Source of the DNA: Selenomonas sp. oral taxon 126
GTDB taxonomy: Bacteria > Bacillota > Negativicutes > Selenomonadales > Selenomonadaceae
NCBI RefSeq assembly: GCF_001683335.1
Contig: NZ_CP016201.1
Location: 482,836 to 525,010 of the forward strand
Length of the DNA: 42,175 bases
Direction: 5' to 3'
Under the pieces are notes generated by a model. That model did not search any database and was not told the DNA's origin. It saw only the letters and a list, made by a program, of their open reading frames with translations. Positions 23,431 to 31,776 of this stretch are shown here, piece after piece; positions within the stretch are counted from its first letter, which is position 1; each line of letters starts with the position of its first letter. Position numbers and translations under genes: made by a program.

Positions 23431-25422
23431 TCACTCCTTCCGCGCTGCCGTACAGCGCTCAATCACAGTGCGAACCTCCGCCGCCCCAGTACAGTCCCGC
23501 AGTTCCCCGAGTGTCTCTGCATCGCTGAAGACTGCCCAAAGATCGAGCAGCAGCTCCTCATGCGCCTTTTCATCCGGCGTTGCAAAGGCAAAGATGAGAT
23601 CCGCCTCCGCCCCGTCCCGCTCTGCAAAGGGGACGGGATGCGTGAGTCTTACGAAGCTCGTGGCAAGCCGCCGTACCCCGTCCGAGGGGCGCGCGTGCGG
23701 CATGGCGACGCCGGGGCAAACGACGATGTACGCACCGAGTTCACGCACACTCGCCACCATCCGCTCGACATAGCGATCCTCGACCGCGCCCGCCGCACAC
23801 AAGAGGAGACCCGCGCTGCGCACCGCTGCCGTCCAGTCCTCAGCCGCCATATCGAGCGCGATCATCTCCTCCGTGAGGAGTTCGGTCAGGCACATTCCGC
23901 GCGGCTCATGCACAGCATTCTCCGTCATGATAAAGCGGCTGTCATAGAGATACTGCAGCTGCCCCTCAATGACCTCGATCTCCGCATCCGTCAGAATCGG
24001 CGAGATGCGCAGCACCGCCTTGTCCGGCAGCTCCACGGGCACGGTGCTGATGACGACATCGACGCCCTCCAGATCCTCCGCCCGCATATTGTAGTAGGAG
24101 AGGATGCGCACAATGTGGAGGTTCGGCAGGCGGTTGCGGATCGTATGCGCGAGCAGGGTCGCCGTACCGACACCATTGCCGCAGATGAGCACGACGGGCA
24201 GCTTGCGCGTACGCCGCCGCTTCTTGCGCTCGATGGCGGCGCCCAGATAGAGCGTCAGATATCCGATCTCATCCTCCGAGAAGTGCAGATTCATCCGCGC
24301 GCCCAGCTGCTCTGCCGCCCGCGCAGCAATCAGGAAGATCGAACGGTACTGTTCCCTGATCCGACCGAGGAGCGGGTTCGTCAGCACGATGCCGACGTGT
24401 GCCCGCTCGAGGGCGGGTCTCAGGTGTACCGCGAGATTGCGCAGCAGCTCCTCATCGTCCGCATAGGTATCGCCGAGCCAGACCTGCGCGTACTCGACAA
24501 ACTCACGCGCAAGCGCCAGCGCCGTTTCCTGCGAGCGCTCCATCCCCTCATGAGAGACGTAGATGCGGCTGTGGAGCAGCTCCTTCACGATGTGCTGCAC
24601 CTCCGCAGGACGCAGAAACTCCGGCGCATAGTCCGCCATCCCCGACGCAATCTTTGCCGCAAGCCCCTCTGTCGCCTCCCCCTCGTTTGACAGGAAGTCC
24701 ACAGGGCGTTCCTCCGTGATCGCGTGCCCCTCGCGCAGCCGCCGCAGCTGAACCGCAAGTGCGCAGATCATGCGGTTGATCGAGAGATCACTCCCGAGAA
24801 CGCCGTGCCGCCGCAAGAGATCGAGGAAGAATGCCGCAATCTCCGCCATCGGCAGCGCCTCTGCATAGCGGCGAAACGGTGAATCCGCCTCCGCCCCGTC
24901 CGCACGGTCGAAATGGCGAAAGTCGTGCTCCTCCTTCGCGAAGATGTGGATGAGCATATCGCGGATTTCCTGCTCGCCGCCCGTTGCCGAAATCCCCGCA
25001 CCGCGTTTCGAGACATAGATCAGTCCGCGCTGCTCGAGCGTCGCCTGCACATCCTTCAGATCGCTGATGAGGGTGTTGCGGCTGATCGCCAGTTCCTCTG
25101 CAATCCCGTCGATCGAGCAGGGCGCACTGCCGAGAAGTGCGAGGATGATGCGGTCACGCCGCTCCTTCTGATCGAGTGCTGATGCAGGAGTCACTGTCTC
25201 CTGTACGGATTCCACCCGCTCGAGCCAGATGCCGCGCCGCGCCTGCGTGCGGATACAGAGCCCCTCGCTGCGCATCTCCTCGGCAAGCGCGTCCAGATCG
25301 TAGCGCACCGTCCGCACGGAGACGGAGAACATCTTCGCGAGGCGCTCCGCCGTGACAGGGGCGGCAGAGAGTGTCGCATGCAGAACCTTTGCGAGCTGTC
25401 TGCGCCGCTCATTTCCTTCCAT
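23431..25422 (-). CDS. PRD-containing PTS-controlled transcription activator (BglG/MtlR type)
   Basis: Regulator of the PTS operon that it heads, 663 residues. Domains in order: a DeoR-like helix-turn-helix at 1-75 (SVSVRTVRYDLDALAEEM), a second HTH at about 90-150 (AISRNTLISDLKDV), two PTS-regulation domains at about 190-400, an EIIB-like domain with VVLICGNGVGTATLL (Cys about 414), and a C-terminal EIIA domain with VAMPHARPSDG (His about 576). The DNA-binding HTH rather than an RNA-binding CAT domain argues for a transcription activator, controlled by phosphorylation from HPr and IIB. Start ATG 25422 with GAAGGAGG upstream. Confidence 0.93.
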   Translation of the reverse strand: MEGNERRRQLAKVLHATLSAAPVTAERLAKMFSVSVRTVRYDLDALAEEMRSEGLCIRTQARRGIWLERVESVQETVTPASALDQKERRDRIILALLGSAPCSIDGIAEELAISRNTLISDLKDVQATLEQRGLIYVSKRGAGISATGGEQEIRDMLIHIFAKEEHDFRHFDRADGAEADSPFRRYAEALPMAEIAAFFLDLLRRHGVLGSDLSINRMICALAVQLRRLREGHAITEERPVDFLSNEGEATEGLAAKIASGMADYAPEFLRPAEVQHIVKELLHSRIYVSHEGMERSQETALALAREFVEYAQVWLGDTYADDEELLRNLAVHLRPALERAHVGIVLTNPLLGRIREQYRSIFLIAARAAEQLGARMNLHFSEDEIGYLTLYLGAAIERKKRRRTRKLPVVLICGNGVGTATLLAHTIRNRLPNLHIVRILSYYNMRAEDLEGVDVVISTVPVELPDKAVLRISPILTDAEIEVIEGQLQYLYDSRFIMTENAVHEPRGMCLTELLTEEMIALDMAAEDWTAAVRSAGLLLCAAGAVEDRYVERMVASVRELGAYIVVCPGVAMPHARPSDGVRRLATSFVRLTHPVPFAERDGAEADLIFAFATPDEKAHEELLLDLWAVFSDAETLGELRDCTGAAEVRTVIERCTAARKE

Positions 25423-25449
25423 ACTGCCGCCTCCTTCCTGTTGTCCCCC

Positions 25450-25478
25450 ATTATAGGAAAGATCGAATCCTGCAACAA
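25450..25478 (-). promoter_or_regulatory. Promoter of the PTS-transketolase operon
   Basis: On the minus strand TTGTTG (25473-25478), a 17-base spacer and a perfect TATAAT (25450-25455), 28 bases before the regulator start. The remaining bases up to aspA are AT-rich, with no further gene. Confidence 0.7.
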
Positions 25479-25607
25479 GAACGAATCTCTGCCACGCAAT
25501 CCTGCAAATAATTGGATAAATATGTTTTATCGAAGGATTTCATCCCATGCGTGGACACATTGCAGGAATTATTTATTTTTCAAAAAGTCCCCCCTTCTCA
25601 TTGTTTT

Positions 25608-25628
25608 GTGGTATACTGTATACAATTG
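25608..25628. promoter_or_regulatory. Operator-like palindrome upstream of aspA
   Basis: GTGGTATAC-T-GTATACAATTG: two GTATAC arms around one base, in an AT-rich stretch 50-70 bases before aspA. The shape is like operators of GntR/FadR-type regulators, but no such regulator is in the window. The aspA promoter itself was not assigned; TATAAT occurs at 25637-25642 and 25643-25648 without a well-spaced -35. Confidence 0.4.
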
Positions 25629-25678
25629 TTGAAAACTATAATTATAATGTTTTCTATGTGTAAAGGAGAGAGAGAGCA

Positions 25679-27067
25679 ATGAGAAAAGAGCATGACTTCC
25701 TCGGTGAACTGGAAGTCCCCGATGATGTCTACTACGGCGTGCAGACGATGCGCGCAGTCGAGAATTTCTACATCACGGGGCAGCGGCTCGATCCCGACTT
25801 CATTATCGCACTCGCACAGGTCAAAAAGGCGGCGGCACTCGCGAACATGGACACGGGGCGCCTCTCTCACGACATCGGCGACCTGCTCGTGCGCGCTGCG
25901 GATGATATCATCGCGGGCGGACTCATCGAACATTTCCCCGTCGACCCGATTCATGGCGGCGCGGGCACGTCCATCAACATGAACATGAACGAGGTGCTCT
26001 GCAACCGCGCACTCGAACTGCGCGGTGAGGCAAAGGGACGCTACGACATCATCTCGCCGAACAATCACGCGAACATGGCGCAGTCGACGAACGATGCCTT
26101 CCCGACGGGGATCAAGGTCTGCCTCTCGGCAAAGAGCACGGTCTTCCTCGCCGCCCTCGAGCGGCTTGCAACGGAGCTCGAGAAAAAGGCGACAGCGTTC
26201 CGCGCGATTCTCAAGATGGGACGCACGCACTTGCAGGATGCCGTCCCCATCACGCTCGGTCAGGAGATGGGTTCATACGCCTCCGCCGTGCGCCGCTCCA
26301 TGCGCCGCATCCGCTACGTCCAGCGGCACATCCATACCATCAACATGGGCGGCACCGCTGTCGGCACGGGGCTGAACGCAGAACCCGCCTACATCAAGGC
26401 GGTCGCAAAGCGTCTCTCGGAGATCACGGGTGAGACCTACCGTACGTCGCAGAACATCATCGACGCGACGAACAATACGGACGCATTCGCGGACTTCTCC
26501 TCCGCGCTCAAGAACGCCGCTCTCGTCCTCATCAAGCTCTCGAACGACTTCCGCCTCATGGCGTCGGGACCGCGCTGCGGATTGAACGAGCTGCACCTGC
26601 CCATGCGTCAGCCGGGCTCCTCGATCATGCCCGGCAAGGTCAACCCTGTCATTGCCGAGGTGCTCGATCAGGCGTGCTATCAGGTCATTGCGGGCGACCT
26701 CGCCGTGACCCTCGCCGTGGAGAACGGGCAGTTCGAGCTGAACGTCATGGAGCCTGTGATGGCGTTCAATATGTTCAACTCGCTGAACTACCTCACGCGC
26801 GCGGTTGACACCTTCGTCGACAAGCTGCTCGTCGACCTGAAGCCAAATGTCGAGCAGTGCCAGAAATGGCTCGACAACAGCGTCGGCATCGTCACCGCGC
26901 TTCTGCCCCACATCGGCTATGAGAAGTCCGCCGAGCTTGCGCGCGAGGCATACACGACGGGCAAGCCCATTCGCGAGATCATCCTCGAGCAGGGCATCCT
27001 TTCAAAGAAGGAGCTGAACCACATCCTCTCGCCACGTCAGATGACGCGCCCGGGGATTGCGGAGTAG
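25679..27067 (+). CDS. aspA: Aspartate ammonia-lyase
   Basis: Splits aspartate into fumarate and ammonia; in anaerobes this supplies fumarate as electron acceptor. The 462-residue protein of the fumarase/aspartase superfamily has GVQTMRAVENF, GGAGTSINMNMNEV, SPNNHANMAQSTNDAFPTG (19 residues) and the active-site loop GSSIMPGKVNPV near residue 315. Aspartase is preferred over fumarase from its overall resemblance and the neighbouring dicarboxylate transporter. Start ATG 25679 with AAAGGAGAG upstream. It is followed by a REP-like unit and a hairpin terminator, then dcuC-type and peptidase genes on the same strand. Confidence 0.94.
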   Translation: MRKEHDFLGELEVPDDVYYGVQTMRAVENFYITGQRLDPDFIIALAQVKKAAALANMDTGRLSHDIGDLLVRAADDIIAGGLIEHFPVDPIHGGAGTSINMNMNEVLCNRALELRGEAKGRYDIISPNNHANMAQSTNDAFPTGIKVCLSAKSTVFLAALERLATELEKKATAFRAILKMGRTHLQDAVPITLGQEMGSYASAVRRSMRRIRYVQRHIHTINMGGTAVGTGLNAEPAYIKAVAKRLSEITGETYRTSQNIIDATNNTDAFADFSSALKNAALVLIKLSNDFRLMASGPRCGLNELHLPMRQPGSSIMPGKVNPVIAEVLDQACYQVIAGDLAVTLAVENGQFELNVMEPVMAFNMFNSLNYLTRAVDTFVDKLLVDLKPNVEQCQKWLDNSVGIVTALLPHIGYEKSAELAREAYTTGKPIREIILEQGILSKKELNHILSPRQMTRPGIAE

Positions 27068-27086
27068 CTTGGCAGAATAAAGGAAG

Positions 27087-27230
27087 CTGCTCTCGGAGTG
27101 CCCCTATCGGCTCACTGCGTTCGCCACTTCCCCCGCTCTGGCGGGGGAAGCTAATATGCCGTAATGCAAAGCCTCCCCTGTGCGACACGGGGGAGGGGGA
27201 CCGCGTAAGCGATGGAAGGGGCGCTTTGAG
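27087..27230. repeat. REP-like multi-hairpin repeat, copy 2
   Basis: Second copy of the unit at 14110-14250. It keeps CTGCTCTCGGAG, CTTCCCCCG/CGGGGGAAG, the AATGCAAAGCCTCCCC segment, CACGGGGGAGGGGGACCGCG and GGAAGGGGCGCTTTGAG; the first small hairpin and some stem positions have changed. As at copy 1, CGAACAAA and a family terminator follow. The aspA-dcuC gap holds this, the terminator and a possible dcuC promoter region. Confidence 0.8.
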
Positions 27231-27247
27231 CGTCCAACTCGAACAAA

Positions 27248-27294
27248 AGGCTGCTGTACGAGTCAGAATGACTTCGTGCAGCAGCCTCTTTTCG
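27248..27294 (+). terminator. Repeated-family hairpin terminator after aspA
   Basis: AGGCTGCTGTACGAGTCA pairs with TGACT.CGT.CAGCAGCCT and is followed by CTTTTCG. It is co-directional with aspA. A weak -10 (TATAGT, about 27327) before the next gene would allow separate transcription. Confidence 0.75.
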
Positions 27295-27365
27295 TGAAGG
27301 AATTCACATTTATTTGTCGAAATTCAGTATAGTTTTGTAGGTTCTATTCAAAGGAGGTCTTTTCA

Positions 27366-28640
27366 TTGGCAATTACAGGTGGAATCATCGTTATTCTTGC
27401 CTTCGCCGCCATCATCAAGAAGTACGAGACGCGCATGGTGCTGCTCGCGGCAGGTTTTCTCATGTGCATCATCGGCGGCGTCACGGGCAACGCCGTCGCG
27501 ACGTTCAGCAAGACGATGGTGCACAACTCGCTCGTACCCGTCATCTGTACCGTCATGGGCTTCTCGTTCGTCATGAAGATCACGACCTGTGACCGCCATC
27601 TTGTCGAGTCGATCTCGGGTGTCATCACAAAGAGCAAGTTCGTCCTCATCCCGCTCGCGACACTGCTCACATGGTGGATCAACATCGCCATCCCGAGCGC
27701 GGCGGGCTGCTCGGCGGCGGTCGGCAGCATCCTCATCCCGACGCTCATGGCGGCGGGTGTTCACCCCGCGATGGCGGGCGCGGCGGTGCTCGCGGGCACG
27801 TGGGGCAGCGCGATCAGCCCGGGACAGGCACACAACATCTTCGTCGCCGATCTCGCGCAGACCGATCTCATGACCGTCATCATGGCACAGGTGCCCGCCG
27901 CGATCATCGCCTCCATCGTCGCCGTCGTCACGCTCACCATCATCGCCACCGTCCGCAAGGAAGGTCCTGACGAGGCGCGCCGCCTCGCATATCATGCGCA
28001 GCTCGAAAAGGAGGAGGGCGGCAGTGATTTCCGTGTCAATCCGCTCTACGCCGTCGTCCCCCTCGTTCCGCTCGTCCTGCTCGTCCTCGGCAGCAAGCAG
28101 ATCGCCGTCCTCCCCCTCACCGACGTGCCGACGGCGATGATCGTCGGCACGGTGCTCGCGCTCGTCGTCACGCGCCAGAATCCGCAAGAGATCACGCGCA
28201 AATTCTTTGACGGCATGGGCGAGGCATACGGCGGCGTCATCGGTCTCATCGTCGCCGCCGCCGTCTTCACCGCAGGTATGGCGGCAATGGGACTCACGGA
28301 TGCCCTCATCGAGGCGATGAAGGGCTCGGAGTCCATCGCGCGCATCGCAGGTGCATTCGGCCCCTTCATCATCGCCGTCATCTCCGGCTCGGGCGACGCG
28401 GCGGCACTCGCGTTCAACGGTGCAATCACCCCACAGGCAGAGGCGTTCGGCATGTCCATCATCAACCTCGGCTCGCTCGCCCAGATGGCAGGCTCAATCG
28501 GACGCTCCATGTCTCCCGTCGCAGGTGCGGCACTCGTCTGCGCGGGTCTTGCGAAGGTCAGCCCGATGGAGCTGTCGAAACGCAACACCCTGCCCATGCT
28601 GCTCGCCACCATCACCTTTATGATCGTCCTTTTCCTCTGA
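27366..28640 (+). CDS. DcuC-family anaerobic C4-dicarboxylate transporter
   Basis: Inner-membrane carrier of 424 residues with about twelve hydrophobic segments. It shows the DcuC-type features WWINIAIPSAAGCSAAVGS and GTWGSAISPGQAHNIFVAD in the first half and ISGSGDAAALAFNGAITPQA in the second. The family exports succinate or exchanges fumarate and succinate. Next to aspA it would export the succinate made from aspartate-derived fumarate. The start is TTG (27366), well placed after AAAGGAGG. It is followed in 13 bases by the peptidase gene. Confidence 0.88.
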   Translation: MAITGGIIVILAFAAIIKKYETRMVLLAAGFLMCIIGGVTGNAVATFSKTMVHNSLVPVICTVMGFSFVMKITTCDRHLVESISGVITKSKFVLIPLATLLTWWINIAIPSAAGCSAAVGSILIPTLMAAGVHPAMAGAAVLAGTWGSAISPGQAHNIFVADLAQTDLMTVIMAQVPAAIIASIVAVVTLTIIATVRKEGPDEARRLAYHAQLEKEEGGSDFRVNPLYAVVPLVPLVLLVLGSKQIAVLPLTDVPTAMIVGTVLALVVTRQNPQEITRKFFDGMGEAYGGVIGLIVAAAVFTAGMAAMGLTDALIEAMKGSESIARIAGAFGPFIIAVISGSGDAAALAFNGAITPQAEAFGMSIINLGSLAQMAGSIGRSMSPVAGAALVCAGLAKVSPMELSKRNTLPMLLATITFMIVLFL

Positions 28641-28653
28641 AAGAAGGCAGCAT

Positions 28654-29781
28654 ATGATTGACAAAAAACGCGTATTGGATGAGTTCTTCGCGCTCGTCTC
28701 CATCCGCTGTTCGACGCTCGATGAGCGCGAGATGGGCGATCTCCTGACCGCACGTCTGCGTGACCTCGGCGCAGCAGAGATCCACGAGGACGACGCAGGA
28801 AAGGCGCTTGGCGGCAACTGCGGCAACATCGTCGCAAATTTCAAGGGCACGGTCGCGGGCGCGCCCACCGTCATGCTCACGGCACATATGGACTGCGTCG
28901 AGCCGTGCGCAAACATCAAGCCGAGCTTGAGGGACGGCGTGATCCGCTCCGACGGCACAACCATCCTCGGTGCGGATGACAAGGCGGGCGTCGTCGCCAT
29001 CCTTGAGACCCTGCGCCAGCTGAAGGAGAAGAACATCCCGCACGGCGATCTGCAGATTGTCTTTACCGTCGCCGAGGAGGGCGGCGTCAACGGCTCGCGC
29101 TGCCTCGATACGAGCCTCCTGCACGCCGACCTCGGCTATACGCTCGACACCCACGGACATGCAGGCACGGCAGCGTTCAAGGCGCCTGGCAAGAATCAGC
29201 TTGCCGTCACCATCCACGGCAAGGCGGCACATGCGGGCATCGACCCCGACGCGGGACGTAACGCCATCACGGCGGCGGGCAAGGTGCTCTCTGCCGTTCC
29301 ACAGGGGCGCATCGACGAGGAGACAACCTGCAACGTCGGCAAGATTGCTGGCGGCACGGCGACGAATGTCGTCGCGGAGACCTGCACGCTGCACTTTGAG
29401 ACGCGCAGCCGTGACAAGGTAAAGCTCGACGCCCTCACACAGCGCATGATGGACGCCGTGAATGAAGCAGTCAAAGGAACGGGCTGCACGGCGGAGATTG
29501 ACCTCAAAAAGGACTACGACCCCTACGAGCTGCCCGCAGACGCACGGCCCATTCAGTACCTGCGCCGTGCGGCAGAAAAGCTCGGCTTCCCCGTCGTGCT
29601 CGAGGAGGAGGGCGGCGGCTCGGATGCGAACCACTTCAACGCCTACGGCGTGCCGACCACCGTCCTCGGCGTCGGCATGACCGACTGCCACACGAAGGAG
29701 GAGAGCCTCCTTGAGCAGGATCTCTACGATGCGGCAGAGCTGACACTCGCCATTGTGCAGGAAGTCGCAGAGAAGAGATAA
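28654..29781 (+). CDS. M20-family metallopeptidase, peptidase T-like
   Basis: Cytoplasmic di-zinc aminopeptidase, 375 residues. Metal-site motifs stand in order: TAHMDCVEP near residue 74, GADDKAGVVAI near 108, TVAEEGG with the catalytic Glu near 138, LDTHGHAG, and the C-terminal GGGSDANHF. A dimerisation insert (GKAAHAGIDPDAGRNAI) lies in the middle. It resembles the PepT-like group acting on small peptides. Start ATG 28654 with AAAGAAGG upstream. In one unit with the DcuC-type gene; peptide breakdown would feed aspartate to aspA. Confidence 0.88.
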   Translation: MIDKKRVLDEFFALVSIRCSTLDEREMGDLLTARLRDLGAAEIHEDDAGKALGGNCGNIVANFKGTVAGAPTVMLTAHMDCVEPCANIKPSLRDGVIRSDGTTILGADDKAGVVAILETLRQLKEKNIPHGDLQIVFTVAEEGGVNGSRCLDTSLLHADLGYTLDTHGHAGTAAFKAPGKNQLAVTIHGKAAHAGIDPDAGRNAITAAGKVLSAVPQGRIDEETTCNVGKIAGGTATNVVAETCTLHFETRSRDKVKLDALTQRMMDAVNEAVKGTGCTAEIDLKKDYDPYELPADARPIQYLRRAAEKLGFPVVLEEEGGGSDANHFNAYGVPTTVLGVGMTDCHTKEESLLEQDLYDAAELTLAIVQEVAEKR

Positions 29782-29793
29782 CAGGAACGTATG

Positions 29794-29828
29794 AAGCGGC
29801 TGTGCGTCGCGTATGCACAGCCGCTTTT
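29794..29828 (+). terminator. Terminator after the peptidase gene
   Basis: AAGCGGCTGTGC, a nine-base loop and GCACAGCCGCTTTT form a perfect 12-bp stem, 13 bases after the stop codon. Confidence 0.88.
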
Positions 29829-29835
29829 GAAATGC

Positions 29836-30014
29836 TCCGTGCTTGCTCCACGCAAACGCTTAGTTACGCAAACGGTCGGACACTTATCTGCCTAAATACC
29901 TGCGGACTTCTTAAACGCGCGCTACGCGCTTGAACGAAAGAAATCCGCAGGGGGCAGAACGTGTCCTCGTTTCCGCTTGCTCCACTAGGGTTTGCTTAGG
30001 AGCATCGCACGGAT
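29836..30014. repeat. 178-bp palindromic element, copy B (uninterrupted)
   Basis: Reverse-complement counterpart of 7967-8308, without the 164-bp insertion: here GGTATTTAGGCAGATAAG runs straight through where copy A is split. Ends are TCCGTGC and CGCACGGAT. The central hairpin CTGCGGACTTCTTAA pairs with TTGAACGAAAGAAATCCGCAG around CGCGCGCTACGCGC. Non-coding; it fills the gap between peptidase and recombinase genes. Confidence 0.85.
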
Positions 30015-30065
30015 TTGTTTCCAACGCTACGCAACGTACAGAAAAGCTCCATTCTTTATCACCTG

Positions 30066-30094
30066 TTGCTAACGCTCCCCCTCCGTGCTATAAT
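30066..30094 (+). promoter_or_regulatory. Promoter of the tyrosine recombinase gene
   Basis: TTGCTA (30066-30071), a 17-base spacer and TATAAT (30089-30094), 34 bases before the start codon. Confidence 0.6.
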
Positions 30095-30128
30095 CAATCC
30101 ACGAACGAAAACGAAAGCGGGTGAGATC

Positions 30129-31235
30129 ATGGCAACAAACGAACGATATCGGAGCGGCGGAGGGGCGGCGATGGGCGTCCCTGCACGGCGCACGGAGACT
30201 GCGCCCGCAGGTGTGCGCCGCATGGGCGAGCTCTCCCTGAACGTGCGGCAGGACGCCATCACGCCCGAGTATTTCATCGCGCATTTCTACGAATATCTCC
30301 CGCGCTACATCGCGGGCGGCGCACCGACAGCGGACACGCGCGACACCTACGAGCTTGCCATCCGCCTTTTCCTCCACTGGTGCATGGAGCAGAATCTCCA
30401 CCCGCTCAGTGACGTGCACGATTACCAGATCCGCGTCTACATGGAGGACATGCGCACGCGCGGCTACAGCGCGGCGACCCTCATGATCAAGGGCGCGGCG
30501 ATCCGCGCCTTCTACAAGGTCGCGCAGCGCCTCTCCTTCATCGCCGAGAACCCCTGCGCCGATCTGCAGCTGCGCAACCCGCAGCATCTCGACGAGGACT
30601 ATAAATATCTCACCATCGACCAGATCAAGGAGATCTGCGAAGGGCTTGCGACGGACAAGAACGCCGTGCGCCGCCTCCGCAACCTCCTCATCGTCTACCT
30701 CATGGGCGTCGAGGGGCTGCGCGTCGTCGAGGTCATGCGCCTCTCGGACGAGGACATCGACTGGCAGCGCGGCCGCATCGAAATCCGAGGGAAGGGGCAT
30801 GCAGGTATCATCTACCCATGCGAGGAAACCTTTCAGCTCCTTCAGGCGTACATCGAGACGCGCGGTGCCGTCCCGCCCGAGAACCGCCTCACGCCGACCA
30901 TCATCTCCTGCTCACTGAACAATCGGAACGGGCGCATCACACGCGTCGGCATCCGTTACGTCATCAACAAGGCGCTCACGGACGCGGGGCTGAAACAGCC
31001 CGGCTACGCCTGCCACCTCTTCCGCCACAGCTGCGGCACGAACCTCTATCAGGAGACCAAGGATCTGCGCGTCGTCCAGGAGACACTGCGCCAGCGCAGC
31101 CCAAAGGTCACGGCGAAGTACGCCCACGTCCACGAGCGCATGGAGAACCGCCACACGCAGGGCATCACCCCGGGGGTGAGTGTGACAGATTTACAGCATA
31201 CGGCAGCCCCCGCAACAAAAGAAACGAACGCATGA
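30129..31235 (+). CDS. Tyrosine recombinase/integrase family protein
   Basis: Site-specific DNA recombinase, 368 residues. After an Arg/Gly-rich N-terminal tail comes a SAM-like core-binding domain (about 50-145: TRDTYELAIRLFLHWCMEQ) and a catalytic domain. Catalytic residues visible: Arg in GVEGLRVVEV (about 198), Lys in RGKGHAG, His-x-x-Arg in CHLFRHSC (about 296-299), and Tyr in AKYAHVH (about 331). The position usually His in the LGHxS motif is Gln here (LRQRSP, about 322). The start at MATNERYR follows GGGTGAG. It does not look like XerC/D by its tail and altered motif, but no attachment site or phage gene is next to it. Its GC content is like the chromosome. Confidence 0.85.
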   Translation: MATNERYRSGGGAAMGVPARRTETAPAGVRRMGELSLNVRQDAITPEYFIAHFYEYLPRYIAGGAPTADTRDTYELAIRLFLHWCMEQNLHPLSDVHDYQIRVYMEDMRTRGYSAATLMIKGAAIRAFYKVAQRLSFIAENPCADLQLRNPQHLDEDYKYLTIDQIKEICEGLATDKNAVRRLRNLLIVYLMGVEGLRVVEVMRLSDEDIDWQRGRIEIRGKGHAGIIYPCEETFQLLQAYIETRGAVPPENRLTPTIISCSLNNRNGRITRVGIRYVINKALTDAGLKQPGYACHLFRHSCGTNLYQETKDLRVVQETLRQRSPKVTAKYAHVHERMENRHTQGITPGVSVTDLQHTAAPATKETNA

Positions 31236-31237
31236 TG

Positions 31238-31279
31238 AACGCCCGCCGGTGAGCGCACAACTTCACGGGCGGGCGTTTT
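31238..31279 (+). terminator. Terminator after the recombinase gene
   Basis: AACGCCCGCC pairs with GGCGGGCGTT, with inner GTGA/TCAC, and ends in TTTT. It lies between the convergent recombinase and the 31288 gene. Confidence 0.85.
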
Positions 31280-31287
31280 CATCTGTA

Positions 31288-31776
31288 TCAGGCAATCATC
31301 TTACGTTTTCGTGCCCGTTCCTCATTAAAGACCAGAATATCCATTTTCCATATGTGGCAAAGTGCTTCAAGTTTTATGTTTAGATAATTCTGCAAAATAA
31401 CACAATGTTCCACCGCCAAATCCTTGACTACAACAATCGCACGAAAACGAGGTTGATTTTGTAATGCCTCACGCATCGCTATGGGCATTTCCTCCGGCGA
31501 ATCATCTACAATCTCATGCAACATAGAAAAGCACATCTGCAAAGAGTGCGAAACTTTCTTTCGGATTTTTGACGAAAACTCCGACGCGTCCTTTGGTGCA
31601 TCGGGCTTTGCCTCAACAAAGACAATTCTCCCCTTCGGCAGGAGTTCAACAAACTCGACAGACGATACGCTCTTGCCATTCAGCCTTCGGTAAAGTGAAG
31701 ATTTCTCGATGTAGAACAATTTGCTCTCATCCACGAGGAATTTCATGCCCGATTCTTCAATCTCTCTCATCATCAT
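31288..31776 (-). CDS. Unknown small protein, putative PD-(D/E)xK nuclease partner of the ATPase
   Basis: I do not recognise a named family. The 162 residues contain VEFVELLPKGRIVFVEAK, in which Glu 41 or 44 and E55-A-K57 have the spacing and strand-like context of a PD-(D/E)xK nuclease core; KDLAVEHCVILQNYL and a Lys/Arg-rich end follow. The gene overlaps the end of the ATPase gene by 20 bases (starts at 31776, 31773 or 31770, with GGGGA upstream), so they are translated as a pair. Both are clearly AT-richer than the flanking genes, which suggests acquisition. An ATPase with a small nuclease is a common layout of anti-phage modules; the function here is inference. Confidence 0.6.
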   Translation of the reverse strand: MMMREIEESGMKFLVDESKLFYIEKSSLYRRLNGKSVSSVEFVELLPKGRIVFVEAKPDAPKDASEFSSKIRKKVSHSLQMCFSMLHEIVDDSPEEMPIAMREALQNQPRFRAIVVVKDLAVEHCVILQNYLNIKLEALCHIWKMDILVFNEERARKRKMIA

